A DNA stretch of 64,000 nt from Sulfuritalea sp. Its GTDB lineage: Bacteria; Pseudomonadota; Gammaproteobacteria; Burkholderiales; Rhodocyclaceae. The notes below the pieces were generated by a model. The model was not told the DNA's origin and did no database searches. It saw nothing but the letters and a program-made list of their open reading frames with translations. Shown here piece by piece: positions 28,034-36,483 of the stretch (positions within the stretch are counted from its first letter, which is position 1; each line of letters begins with the position of its first letter). The translations under genes and the position numbers were made by a program. The stretch spans positions 62,001 through 126,000 of the forward strand of contig JALNYT010000006.1 in NCBI GenBank assembly GCA_023229685.1. Reading direction: 5' to 3'.

Positions 28034-28917
28034 CAGAGTCTCTCGATCTCGTGGGTGCCGAACAGGCCGTAGGGGCGCAGCATCAGGATCAGCACCAGCA
28101 GTGAAATGGTCGCCAGCAGCTTGTATTCGCCACCCAGGTAGGTGCCGGTCCAGGACTCGACCAGTCCCACCAGCAGGCCGCCGACCAGCGCACCCGGCAC
28201 GCTGTCGAGGCCGCCGACGATGACCACCACCAGTACCGAAAGGCCGAACACGCCCATGGTCGGCGACAGGCTGGAAATGCTGCCGACGAGGACACCGGCC
28301 ACGGCCGCGACCATTGACGCCACCACCCAGGTCAGCGAAAACACGCGCGGCACATCGATGCCCATCGAGTAGGCGGCGGCCTGGTCGCAGGCGGTCGCGC
28401 GCAGGGCCACGCCGCCGCGCCAGAAACGGAACACCAGCAGCACGCCGGTGATCAGCGCCGTGGCGGCGAGAAAGCCGTAGAAGATTTTCGGCGACACCAT
28501 CGCCTCGCCGATCAGCACAGTATCGGACGGCATGAAATCCGGCAGCCGCAACTGATCGGCGCCCCAGATCAGTTCGACCGCGCCGACCAGGATCGAAGAG
28601 AGTCCGACCGTGATCATGAACACCGCGATCGGCGCCTCGCCCAGCATCGGCCGGATCAGCAGGCGTTCGATGACGGCGCCGAGGATGCCGCTGCCGATCA
28701 CCGCGGCGACGATTCCCAGCCAGATCGGCCAACCCATGCTGGAGGCCGTGGCGAAGAAGAAATAGGCGCCCATCATCAGCATTTCGCCGATCGCCAGATT
28801 TACCACCTTGGTCGCCTTGTAGATCAGCACGAAAGCGAGTCCGGCGAGGGCATACAAGCCGCCGCTGCCGAGGCCGGCAAGACTGACTTCGAACAGCATC
28901 AGCCAGTCGAAATTCAT
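28033..28917 (-). CDS. livH: Branched-chain-type ABC permease LivH
   Basis: The 294-residue permease has about 8 TM segments and typical LivH features: GSGGLYALAGLAFVLIYKATKVVNLAIGEMLMMGAYF and LRATACDQAAAYSMGIDVPRVFSLTW. It begins within the livG stop (ATGA overlap). Forms the membrane pore with LivM. Confidence 0.9.
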   Translation of the reverse strand: MNFDWLMLFEVSLAGLGSGGLYALAGLAFVLIYKATKVVNLAIGEMLMMGAYFFFATASSMGWPIWLGIVAAVIGSGILGAVIERLLIRPMLGEAPIAVFMITVGLSSILVGAVELIWGADQLRLPDFMPSDTVLIGEAMVSPKIFYGFLAATALITGVLLVFRFWRGGVALRATACDQAAAYSMGIDVPRVFSLTWVVASMVAAVAGVLVGSISSLSPTMGVFGLSVLVVVIVGGLDSVPGALVGGLLVGLVESWTGTYLGGEYKLLATISLLVLILMLRPYGLFGTHEIERL

Positions 28918-29747
28918 CCTGCCGCCATCCGCTCGTCATGCAGCCGGCGCCGCAGTTCATCTACGTTGCCGGAACCGAGGTAGGCGCGGATCACCTCGGG
29001 GTTGGCCTGGACATCGGCCGGCGCGCCGTCGGCGATCACCTCGCCGAAATTCAGCACCACGACGTGGTCGGAAATGTCCATCACCATGCCCATGTCGTGT
29101 TCGACCATCAGGATGGTGACGCCCCATTCCTGGCGCACGTCGAGAATGAAGCGCGCCATGTCCTCGGTTTCCTCGCGGTTCATGCCCGCCACCGGCTCGT
29201 CCAGCATCAGCACTTGCGGCTGCATGGCCAGCGCGCGGGCCATTTCCACCCGCTTCTGCAAGCCATAGGACAGCGCCGCCACCGGTGCGTGGCGGATGTG
29301 GTCGATTTCGAGGAAGTCGATGACATGCTCCTCGATGTCGGTGCGCAGCCGGATTTCCTCGCGCCGGGCGCGGCCGTAGTAGAACAGCGCGTCGAGCACG
29401 CCGCTGTGGAGATGGCAGTGGCGGCCGAGCTTGATGTTGTCGAGCACGGTCATGCCGCGGAACAGGGCGATGTTCTGGAAGCTGCGCGCAAGCCCCAGCC
29501 TGGCCCGCTTCGGCGCGGCCAGCCGGGTGATGTCGTCGCCGCGAAAACGGATGTGTCCGGCGCCCGGCCGGTAGAAGCCGGAGATGGTATTGAACAGCGA
29601 TGTCTTGCCGGCGCCGTTGGGGCCGATGACCGAGGTGATCGAACCGGGCGCGACTTCGAAGCTGACGCCATTCAAGGCCGTGACGCCGCCGAAGGCCAGC
29701 GTCACGCTGTCGATTTCCAATATCGGGCTGGCGGCGGTTTCCGGCAC
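28914..29747 (-). CDS. livG: Branched-chain-type ABC transporter ATPase LivG
   Basis: The ATPase has Walker A GPNGAGKTSLFN, signature LSYGLQKRVEMARAL (a non-canonical LSYG) and Walker B VLMLDEPVAGMNREE. I choose the GTG start at 29747 because GAGGAG lies 6 bases upstream and the family begins shortly before ILEIDSVTLAFGG; an ATG at 29834 would add 29 unusual residues. First gene of the operon livG-livH-livM-binding protein-livF-ligase. Confidence 0.85.
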   Translation of the reverse strand: MPETAASPILEIDSVTLAFGGVTALNGVSFEVAPGSITSVIGPNGAGKTSLFNTISGFYRPGAGHIRFRGDDITRLAAPKRARLGLARSFQNIALFRGMTVLDNIKLGRHCHLHSGVLDALFYYGRARREEIRLRTDIEEHVIDFLEIDHIRHAPVAALSYGLQKRVEMARALAMQPQVLMLDEPVAGMNREETEDMARFILDVRQEWGVTILMVEHDMGMVMDISDHVVVLNFGEVIADGAPADVQANPEVIRAYLGSGNVDELRRRLHDERMAAG

Positions 29748-30002
29748 CCCGGTCTCCTCGATTGCATGGATGGATTGTGTCGCTCGGACGTTACCAAGCA
29801 ACTGCTTGTTTGAGCGCCGACGCGACTCTAGCATGCTTTGTAAGTTGCGGTGAAGCCGCTCCTTCGGGCGTGAGCGGCAGATGATCATGCGGCAGGCCGG
29901 CGTCGACGGCATGGCGACGGAAAGCGCGCTTGCGCGTAAGATGTCGCCCTTTCCGTGATTGCCGCCTTGCGGCGATCACCCAGCCTTTGCCGGGAAACCA
30001 CC

Positions 30003-31019
30003 ATGTCCGATGCCCTTCTGCCCCTGCTTGCCGTCGCCCTCGATGCACGCGCCGAACTCCTGCCGCGCCTGCACGCCGAGCAGACCGATTGCTACCGCTT
30101 GTTCCACGGCAGTGTCGAGGGCCACTCCGGCCTCACCATAGACCGTTATGGCGATCTGCTGCTGGTGCAGTCTTTTCACAGTCCGCTGACCGCGGAAACC
30201 CTGACCGCGCTGGAGGCCTTTTACGCCGCCAGGTTGCCCGGCCTGGCGCTGGTCTACAACGATCGCAGCCACGCCAATTCGCGCATCGGAAATCCGCTGC
30301 TGGGCGATCAGCTGGCCGCTGCGATGGCGACGCGCGAGGTGCATGAGATGGGCGTCACCTACCGCATCCAGGGCCGCCACACCGGGCAGGACCCGTGGCT
30401 GTTTCTTGATCTGCGCGCGGCGCGGCGCCGGGTGATGCAGGAGGCGCCGGGCAAGTCGCTGCTCAATCTGTTTGCCTATACCTGCGGTGTCGGCATTGCC
30501 GCCGCCAAGGCGGGCGCGCGCTTCGTCGTCAATGTCGATTTCGCCGACTCCAGCATCCTGGTCGGCAAGGAAAATGTCCGTCTCAACGATCTGCCAGTAC
30601 GCCCACGCTTCGTCAAGTGCGACGCCTTCGCCGCCATGCGCCAGTACGCGGGCATCGGCCAGCCCGAGCGGGTGCGCGGCAAGCGCATGCCGCCCTTCCC
30701 CAAACTGGACGCGCAAACCTTCGACCTGGTGTTCCTCGATCCGCCGCGCTACGCCAAAAGTGCCTTTGGCGTGGTTGATCTGGTGAACGACTACGCCTCG
30801 GTGTTCAAACCGGCCCTGCTGTGCGCCAGCGAAGGCGGCACGCTGATCTGCACCAACAACGTTGCGGATGTGCAGCGTGACGTCTGGCTCGATCAATTGC
30901 AGCGCAGCGCCGCCAAGGCAGGCCGACCGATTCGTGAAATGGAATGGATCATGCCGGAAGCCGATTTTCCGAGTTCCGACGGCCAGCCGCCGTTGAAGAT
31001 CGCGCTGCTAAGGCTCTGA
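30003..31019 (+). CDS. Class I SAM-dependent RNA methyltransferase (RlmI/RlmK-like)
   Basis: The 338-residue methyltransferase has an N-terminal EEHD-like domain (YRLFHGSVEGHSGLTIDRYGDLLLVQ) and a Rossmann SAM domain with NLFAYTCGVGIAAAKAGA, and the catalytic motif FLDPPRYAKS. It fits the family of 23S rRNA m5C methyltransferases RlmI/RlmK, but is shorter at the N-terminus and lacks a full PUA domain. Divergent from livG. Start at 30003 (MSDALLP) follows the proper context. Confidence 0.8.
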   Translation: MSDALLPLLAVALDARAELLPRLHAEQTDCYRLFHGSVEGHSGLTIDRYGDLLLVQSFHSPLTAETLTALEAFYAARLPGLALVYNDRSHANSRIGNPLLGDQLAAAMATREVHEMGVTYRIQGRHTGQDPWLFLDLRAARRRVMQEAPGKSLLNLFAYTCGVGIAAAKAGARFVVNVDFADSSILVGKENVRLNDLPVRPRFVKCDAFAAMRQYAGIGQPERVRGKRMPPFPKLDAQTFDLVFLDPPRYAKSAFGVVDLVNDYASVFKPALLCASEGGTLICTNNVADVQRDVWLDQLQRSAAKAGRPIREMEWIMPEADFPSSDGQPPLKIALLRL

Positions 31020-31137
31020 GTACGAAGAAATTCGGGCAATTTGCCTCGAATTCTGGGATAATGCGCGGTTCTCCGGCCCGATCCAGCACACCGGGCCCGC
31101 CTTTTCCTCGAAATTCTCTGCCCAGCGCAGGCACGCC

Positions 31138-33033
31138 ATGACCACCTCCCCAGAAACTATTGCCGCCGGGTTTGATACCCTCGGGCTCGCCAAGCCATTG
31201 CTGGCGGCCCTCGCCGATGTCGGCTACGAAACCCCCTCCCCGATCCAGGCGGCCTGCATTCCGGTACTGCTGGCCGGCCACGACCTGCTCGGCGAGGCCC
31301 AGACGGGGACCGGCAAGACGGCGGCCTTCGCCCTGCCGCTGCTGCAGAAGATCGACCTCAAGCGCGCCGTGCCGCAGGCGCTGATCCTGACGCCGACCCG
31401 CGAACTGGCGATCCAGGTCGCCGAGGCGCTGCAGAAATACGCCAAGCACCTGCCCGGCTTCCATGTCCTGCCGATCTATGGCGGGCAAAGTATGGTGGTC
31501 CAGTTGCGCGCGCTGTCGCGCGGCACCCATGTCATCGTCGGCACCCCCGGCCGTGTCATGGACCACCTGGAACGCAAGAGCCTGGTGCTCAACAACCTGT
31601 CGATGCTGGTGCTGGACGAGGCCGACGAGATGCTGCGCATGGGCTTCATCGACGACGTCAAGTGGATCCTCGAACACACGCCGGCAGAGCGCCAGACGGC
31701 ACTGTTCTCAGCCACCATGCCGGACGTGATCCGCCGCGTCGCCCATCAGCACCTGCGCGATCCACGTGAAATCAAGATTCGTTCGGCCACTTCCACCGTG
31801 GTGACCACCAGCCAGTCGTACTGCCAGACGCACGGCGGTCAGAAACTCGAGGCGCTGACGCGCATCCTCGAAGTGGAGGACGACTTCGATGCCGCCCTGA
31901 TTTTCGTCCGCACCAAGACCGCCACCGTCGAACTCGCCGACAAACTCGAGGCACGCGGCTATTCCGTCGCCGCGCTCAACGGCGACCTGACGCAGGGCCT
32001 GCGCGAGCAGGTGATCGAGCGCCTCAAGGCCGGCACCATCGACATCGTGGTCGCCACCGACGTCGCCGCGCGCGGCCTCGACGTCGCCCGCGTCAGCCAC
32101 GTCATCAACTACGACGTGCCCTATGACACCGAGGCCTATGTGCACCGCATCGGCCGCACCGGCCGCGCCGGGCGTACCGGCCGCGCCATCCTGTTCCTGG
32201 CGCCGCGCGAGATGTACATGCTCAAGCTCATCGAACGCGCCACCCGACAGAAGATCACGGCGCTGACTATGCCGACGCCGGGCGAAGTGGCCAATCGCCG
32301 CGTGGCGCAGTTCACCCAGCAGATCGTCGATATCATCAAAACCGAGAAGCTGGATTTCTTCTTCGACGTGGTGCGCCGCATCGAGGGCGAGCAAGATATA
32401 GCGGCGCGTGAAATTGCGGCAGCGCTGGCCTGGCTGGCAACGCGTGAGCGCCCCCTGCAGATGGCCGGCGCCAGCAGCGACCACGTGCCGCGCGAAGCTG
32501 CCTCAGCTCCGGCCGCCGCGTCACCAGCGCCGACTTTCGCCCGCGATACCGAACGCAAGCCCGCCAAGGCCAGTGCCAAGTCCGCCGAAGACTACCCCGC
32601 TGCCGAAGCGCGCCGCGAGCGCCCGGCGAAGGAAGGCCGCAGCGACACTCCGGTCAAGCAACGCAGCTTCGCCGACGGCGCCACGATGCAACGCTATCGC
32701 ATCGAGATCGGCCGCAACCAGGGCGTGCTGCCCAAGGAAATCGTCGGCGCCATCGCCAACGAAGCGGGCATCGCCGGCAAGGACATCGGCCAGATCAATC
32801 TGTTCGACGATTACAGCTCGGTGGAACTGCCGGCGAATCTGTCGGACGACCTCATGGACATCCTGCGCCGCATCCGCGTGCGCCAGTTCGCGCTGAAGAC
32901 GCGCGTCATGGAGCCGGGCGAGTTCGTCGATACCCGCCCGCCGCGCCGCGCCACGCCTGCCCGCGACGGCAAGAAGCCGGACTGGAAGAAACCTGATGGC
33001 GCGAAGCCGGCGTGGAAGAAGCGGGAACACTGA
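31138..33033 (+). CDS. deaD: DEAD-box RNA helicase DeaD/CsdA
   Basis: The 631-residue protein has the Q motif (PSPIQAACIP), Walker A AQTGTGKTAAF, PTRELAIQ, the DEAD box LDEADEML, SAT in FSATMP, and HRIGRTGRAGRTGR. After residue ~440 comes an Ala/Pro/Lys-rich linker and then a DbpA-like RNA-binding domain (MQRYRIEIGRNQGVLPKEIVGAI..). The basic Lys-Lys-Pro tail is typical of DeaD/CsdA, involved in ribosome assembly, RNA decay and cold adaptation. Copy F of the dispersed motif lies in the linker. Confidence 0.93.
   Translation: MTTSPETIAAGFDTLGLAKPLLAALADVGYETPSPIQAACIPVLLAGHDLLGEAQTGTGKTAAFALPLLQKIDLKRAVPQALILTPTRELAIQVAEALQKYAKHLPGFHVLPIYGGQSMVVQLRALSRGTHVIVGTPGRVMDHLERKSLVLNNLSMLVLDEADEMLRMGFIDDVKWILEHTPAERQTALFSATMPDVIRRVAHQHLRDPREIKIRSATSTVVTTSQSYCQTHGGQKLEALTRILEVEDDFDAALIFVRTKTATVELADKLEARGYSVAALNGDLTQGLREQVIERLKAGTIDIVVATDVAARGLDVARVSHVINYDVPYDTEAYVHRIGRTGRAGRTGRAILFLAPREMYMLKLIERATRQKITALTMPTPGEVANRRVAQFTQQIVDIIKTEKLDFFFDVVRRIEGEQDIAAREIAAALAWLATRERPLQMAGASSDHVPREAASAPAAASPAPTFARDTERKPAKASAKSAEDYPAAEARRERPAKEGRSDTPVKQRSFADGATMQRYRIEIGRNQGVLPKEIVGAIANEAGIAGKDIGQINLFDDYSSVELPANLSDDLMDILRRIRVRQFALKTRVMEPGEFVDTRPPRRATPARDGKKPDWKKPDGAKPAWKKREH
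32514..32538 (+). repeat. Dispersed 25-nt motif, copy F
   Basis: Inside deaD, in the low-complexity linker. About 22 of 25 positions match copy A, with the complete 15-base core. Here it is read in a different frame (Pro-Ala-Pro-Thr-Phe) from copies E and G. Confidence 0.5.
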
Positions 33034-33068
33034 ACCCGCGCCATAGTTCAGAACAAGCAGGAGTTTTC

Positions 33069-33593
33069 ATGACGATCTACAGTCTCGGCGACCGCAAGCC
33101 CAGCCTCGGGCGCGACGTCTGGATTGCGCCGAATGCGACCGTGATCGGCGACGTGCGGCTCGGCGACAATGCCAGCATCTGGTGGAATGCCGTGCTGCGC
33201 GGCGACAACGACACGATCACGATCGGCGCCAACAGCAACATCCAGGACGGTTCCGTGCTGCACGTGGATGAAGGCGTGCCACTCACCCTCGGTGCCAATG
33301 TCACCGTCGGCCACCTGGTGATGCTGCACGGCTGCACCATCGGCGATGAGTCACTGATCGGCATCAAGACGGTGATCCTCAACAACGCGGTCATTGGTCG
33401 CCACTGCATCATCGGCGCCAACTCGCTGATCCCCGAAGGCAAGGTGATCCCCGAGCGCTCACTGGTGATGGGGTCGCCGGGCAAGGTCGTACGCCAGTTG
33501 ACCGACGACGAAGTCGCGCGTCTGCATGACGCCGCGCAGGGCTACGTGGCGAACGCCCTCCGCTACCGGACCGAGCTCAAGCAGGAAGGCTGA
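33069..33593 (+). CDS. Gamma carbonic anhydrase family protein
   Basis: The 174-residue left-handed beta-helix protein has hexapeptide repeats and the zinc-binding His residues expected in VLHVDEG and VTVGHLVMLHGC. It matches the YrdA/PaaY-type gamma-CA-like family: hexapeptide acyltransferase-fold proteins that include carbonic anhydrases and thioesterases. ATG at 33069 is preceded by CAGGAG. Follows deaD by 35 bases on the same strand. Confidence 0.88.
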   Translation: MTIYSLGDRKPSLGRDVWIAPNATVIGDVRLGDNASIWWNAVLRGDNDTITIGANSNIQDGSVLHVDEGVPLTLGANVTVGHLVMLHGCTIGDESLIGIKTVILNNAVIGRHCIIGANSLIPEGKVIPERSLVMGSPGKVVRQLTDDEVARLHDAAQGYVANALRYRTELKQEG

Positions 33594-33612
33594 TTCAAAA
33601 CCCTTGATTCAA

Positions 33613-33701
33613 GCCACAGAGGACACAGAGATCACAGAGAAAGCCGGAAACAGCCCGCGAGCTACCTGCTTTTCCTCTGTGATCTCTGTGTCCTCTGTGG
33701 C
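33613..33701. repeat. Palindromic repeat element, copy 2
   Basis: Second copy of the element at 13395: identical outer arms GCCACAGAGGACACAGAG and their reverse complement, with a different, shorter centre. It lies between the convergent carbonic anhydrase and ftsB genes and could act as a bidirectional terminator. Both copies are followed by the same AGGTTTTC. Confidence 0.85.
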
Positions 33702-33720
33702 AAAAAGGTTTTCAGCGGAT

Positions 33721-34038
33721 TCAGCGCGGCGTTGCAGGCTTTATCGCCGGTGAAGGCGCAAGCGGGGTCTTCTGCGGCACCTGAACGAAAATCTCGCCGT
33801 CCTTGATCATGCCCAGGTCAAAGCGGGCACGCTCTTCGATGGCCTCGTAGCCGGACTTGAGGTCGCGCACTTCGGCATCCAGACCGGCATTGCGCTGCTC
33901 CAGCTTCTGATTGACCTCACGCTGCGCCTGCAACTGGCGATCGTAATCCCAGACGCGGAGCCAACCGCCCTTGCCCAGCCACAATGGATACTGCAGCAGG
34001 GCGATAAGGACGACCAGCACCAGCGTCGACCAATTCAT
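33721..34038 (-). CDS. ftsB: Cell division protein FtsB
   Basis: The 105-residue bitopic membrane protein has a TM segment at residues 4-20 (STLVLVVLIALLQYPLWLG), a coiled coil (YDRQLQAQREVNQKLEQRNAGLDAEVRDLK), and the FtsB region ERARFDLGMIKDGEIFVQVP. Part of the FtsQLB divisome complex. It sits immediately after eno, the usual order in beta- and gammaproteobacteria. Confidence 0.93.
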   Translation of the reverse strand: MNWSTLVLVVLIALLQYPLWLGKGGWLRVWDYDRQLQAQREVNQKLEQRNAGLDAEVRDLKSGYEAIEERARFDLGMIKDGEIFVQVPQKTPLAPSPAIKPATPR

Positions 34039-34053
34039 TGCAGCGCCAAGGGC

Positions 34054-35340
34054 CTACTTCCTGATGTTGTAGAAGGCATCGAGACCCGGGTAGGTCGCGC
34101 TATCGCCGAGGTCCTCCTCGATACGCAGCAACTGGTTGTACTTGGCGATGCGATCCGAGCGCGACAGCGAGCCGGTCTTGATCTGCAAGGCGTTTAGACC
34201 GACCGCAATGTCGGCAATGGTCGAATCCTCGGTTTCACCCGAGCGATGCGAGATCACTGCCGTGTAGCCGGCGCGCTTGGCCATTTCAACGGCGGCGAAG
34301 GTTTCGGTCAGGGTGCCGATCTGGTTGATCTTGACCAGGATCGAATTGGCGATGCCCTGCTGAATGCCCTGCTTGAGGATCTTTGGATTGGTGACGAAAA
34401 TGTCGTCGCCGACGATCTGCACCTTCTTGCCCAGTCGATCCGTCAATAGCTTCCAGCCGGGCCAGTCGCCCTCCGCCATGCCGTCCTCGATGCTGATGAT
34501 CGGGTAGCGGTCCGCCAGCGTCGCCAGATAGTCGGTGAGGGCCTCCGAGGTCAGTTCCAGCTTCTCCGAGGCAAGCACGTAGCGGCCATCGCGATAAAAC
34601 TCGGAAGCCGCGCAATCCAGCCCCAGCACCACGTCCTGGCCCGGCGTGTAACCGGCAGACTCGATCGCCTTGAGGATCAGTTCGATGGCTTCGTCATTGC
34701 CCGAGACATTGGGCGCGAAGCCGCCTTCATCGCCGACCGTGGTCGGGTAGCCCCTCTTGTCGACCAGCTTCTTGAGGTGATGAAATACTTCGGCGCCACA
34801 GCGCAAGGCCTCGCGGAAGCTGCTGGCGCCCACCGGCAGGATCATGAATTCCTGGATGTCGAGATTGTTGTTGGCATGGGCGCCACCGTTGATGACGTTC
34901 ATCATCGGTACCGGCATCTGCATCGGGCCGGAGCCGCCGAAATAGCGGTACAGCGGCAGGCCGGCTTCTTCGGCGGCAGCCTTGGCCACCGCCATCGACA
35001 CGGCGAGAATGGCGTTGGCGCCCAGACGCGACTTGTTCTCGGTACCGTCCAGATCGATCAGGACACTGTCGATGAAGGATTGTTCCTCGGCGTCAAGCCC
35101 GATGACGGCTTCGGAAATCTCGGTATTGACGTTTTCCACGGCCTGCACCACGCCCTTGCCCAGATAGCGATCGGCATCGCCATCGCGCAGTTCGATGGCT
35201 TCGCGCGAGCCGGTGGAGGCGCCGGACGGCACCGCGGCACGGCCCATGACACCCGACTCGAGCAGGACGTCGGCTTCGACGGTGGGATTACCGCGTGAGT
35301 CAAGAATCTCGCGGGCAACGACATCAACGATTGCACTCAT
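34054..35340 (-). CDS. eno: Enolase
   Basis: The 428-residue glycolytic enzyme, converting 2-phosphoglycerate to phosphoenolpyruvate, has the metal ligand loops EDGMAEGDWPGWKLL and the signature SHRSGETEDSTIADIAVGLNALQIKTGS. It also has the GASTGSREAIELRDGD active-site loop. A GAGGAAACAGCC stretch precedes the ATG. Fourth gene of the pyrG-kdsA-DUF1330-eno-ftsB cluster. Confidence 0.97.
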   Translation of the reverse strand: MSAIVDVVAREILDSRGNPTVEADVLLESGVMGRAAVPSGASTGSREAIELRDGDADRYLGKGVVQAVENVNTEISEAVIGLDAEEQSFIDSVLIDLDGTENKSRLGANAILAVSMAVAKAAAEEAGLPLYRYFGGSGPMQMPVPMMNVINGGAHANNNLDIQEFMILPVGASSFREALRCGAEVFHHLKKLVDKRGYPTTVGDEGGFAPNVSGNDEAIELILKAIESAGYTPGQDVVLGLDCAASEFYRDGRYVLASEKLELTSEALTDYLATLADRYPIISIEDGMAEGDWPGWKLLTDRLGKKVQIVGDDIFVTNPKILKQGIQQGIANSILVKINQIGTLTETFAAVEMAKRAGYTAVISHRSGETEDSTIADIAVGLNALQIKTGSLSRSDRIAKYNQLLRIEEDLGDSATYPGLDAFYNIRK

Positions 35341-35362
35341 GGCTGTTTCCTCATCAGTTAAT

Positions 35363-35656
35363 TCAGTAACCCTCTACCAGCAGCATGTCGAAATCCGACA
35401 CGCCGGCGCGCGCAGTGCGTGCCGCAACGTATTCCGGAGAATCGTAAAACATTCTGGCGGCGTCCATGCTCGGAAACTCGACGACAACCAGGCGTTGCGG
35501 CTGCCAGCTGCCTTCAAGCGTAGTGTAGGGCGATCCGCGAACCAGATAACGGCCGCCGAACTTGTCGACGGCGATTTGCGCCAGACCGCGATATTCGGCC
35601 ATCCGCTCCGGATCGCTGGAGCGTGCGTCCACCACCAGGTACGCAGGCTTGCTCAT
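35363..35656 (-). CDS. DUF1330 family protein
   Basis: The 97-residue ferredoxin-like-fold protein of the DUF1330 family begins MSKPAYLVVDARSSDPERMAEYRGLAQIAVDKFGGRYLVRG and has the typical RLVVVEFPSMDAARMFYDSPEY. Function unknown. Its ATG overlaps the kdsA stop (ATGA) and eno follows after a 22-base gap, so it is co-transcribed with the core cluster. Confidence 0.9.
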   Translation of the reverse strand: MSKPAYLVVDARSSDPERMAEYRGLAQIAVDKFGGRYLVRGSPYTTLEGSWQPQRLVVVEFPSMDAARMFYDSPEYVAARTARAGVSDFDMLLVEGY

Positions 35657-36483
35657 GCCGTCATGCCGCGCCGCTTGACCAGCGCGTCCAGTTCAATGAG
35701 CTGTTCGAGCAGCGCGCCCATTCCCGAGAGCGGCCAGGCGTTGGGACCATCCGACAGCGCCTTGGCGGGATCGGGATGCGTTTCCATGAACAGGCCGGAG
35801 ACACCGACGGCCACTGCCGCCCGCGCCAGCAGCGGCACGAATTCACGCTGACCGCCGCTGCGGTCGCCCTGCCCGCCCGGCAACTGCACCGAATGCGTGG
35901 CATCGAACACTACCGGGCAACCCGTTTCGCGCATGATCGCCAGGCTGCGCATGTCGGACACCAGATTGTTGTAGCCGAACGAAGCGCCGCGCTCGCAGAC
36001 CATGATGCTGTCCGCGCCAGCGTTGGCCTCTTTCGCCTTCAGCACCACCTGCTTCATGTCGCCCGGCGCCATGAACTGGCCCTTCTTGATATTCACCGGC
36101 TTGCCCGACGCGGCGCAGGCCTGGATGAAATCCGTCTGGCGACACAGAAAGGCAGGGGTCTGCAGCACGTCGACGACGGCAGCGACGGCAGCGACTTCAT
36201 GTTCCGCATGCACATCGGTCAGCAGCGGGACGCCGAGTTGCTTTTTCACGTCGGCCAGGATGTCCAGCCCCCGCTCCATGCCGAGCCCGCGAAACGACTT
36301 GCCGGAGCTGCGATTGGCCTTGTCGTAGGACGACTTGTAGATGAAATTCAAACCCAGCTTGCGGCAGATGTCACGCAGTTGCCCGGCGGTATCGAATGCC
36401 ATGTCGCGCGATTCGATGACACAGGGCCCGGCGATCAGGAATAGCGGCTGATCGAGCCCGATCTCGAAACCGCACAGCTTCAT
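35653..36483 (-). CDS. kdsA: 3-deoxy-D-manno-octulosonate 8-phosphate synthase
   Basis: The 276-residue class I/II aldolase makes KDO-8-phosphate from PEP and arabinose-5-phosphate for lipopolysaccharide. Motifs: FLIAGPCVIESRDMAFDTAG, NFIYKSSYDKANRSSGKSFRG and LTDVHAEHEVAAV. Overlaps pyrG upstream and the DUF1330 gene downstream by ATGA. Confidence 0.96.
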   Translation of the reverse strand: MKLCGFEIGLDQPLFLIAGPCVIESRDMAFDTAGQLRDICRKLGLNFIYKSSYDKANRSSGKSFRGLGMERGLDILADVKKQLGVPLLTDVHAEHEVAAVAAVVDVLQTPAFLCRQTDFIQACAASGKPVNIKKGQFMAPGDMKQVVLKAKEANAGADSIMVCERGASFGYNNLVSDMRSLAIMRETGCPVVFDATHSVQLPGGQGDRSGGQREFVPLLARAAVAVGVSGLFMETHPDPAKALSDGPNAWPLSGMGALLEQLIELDALVKRRGMTA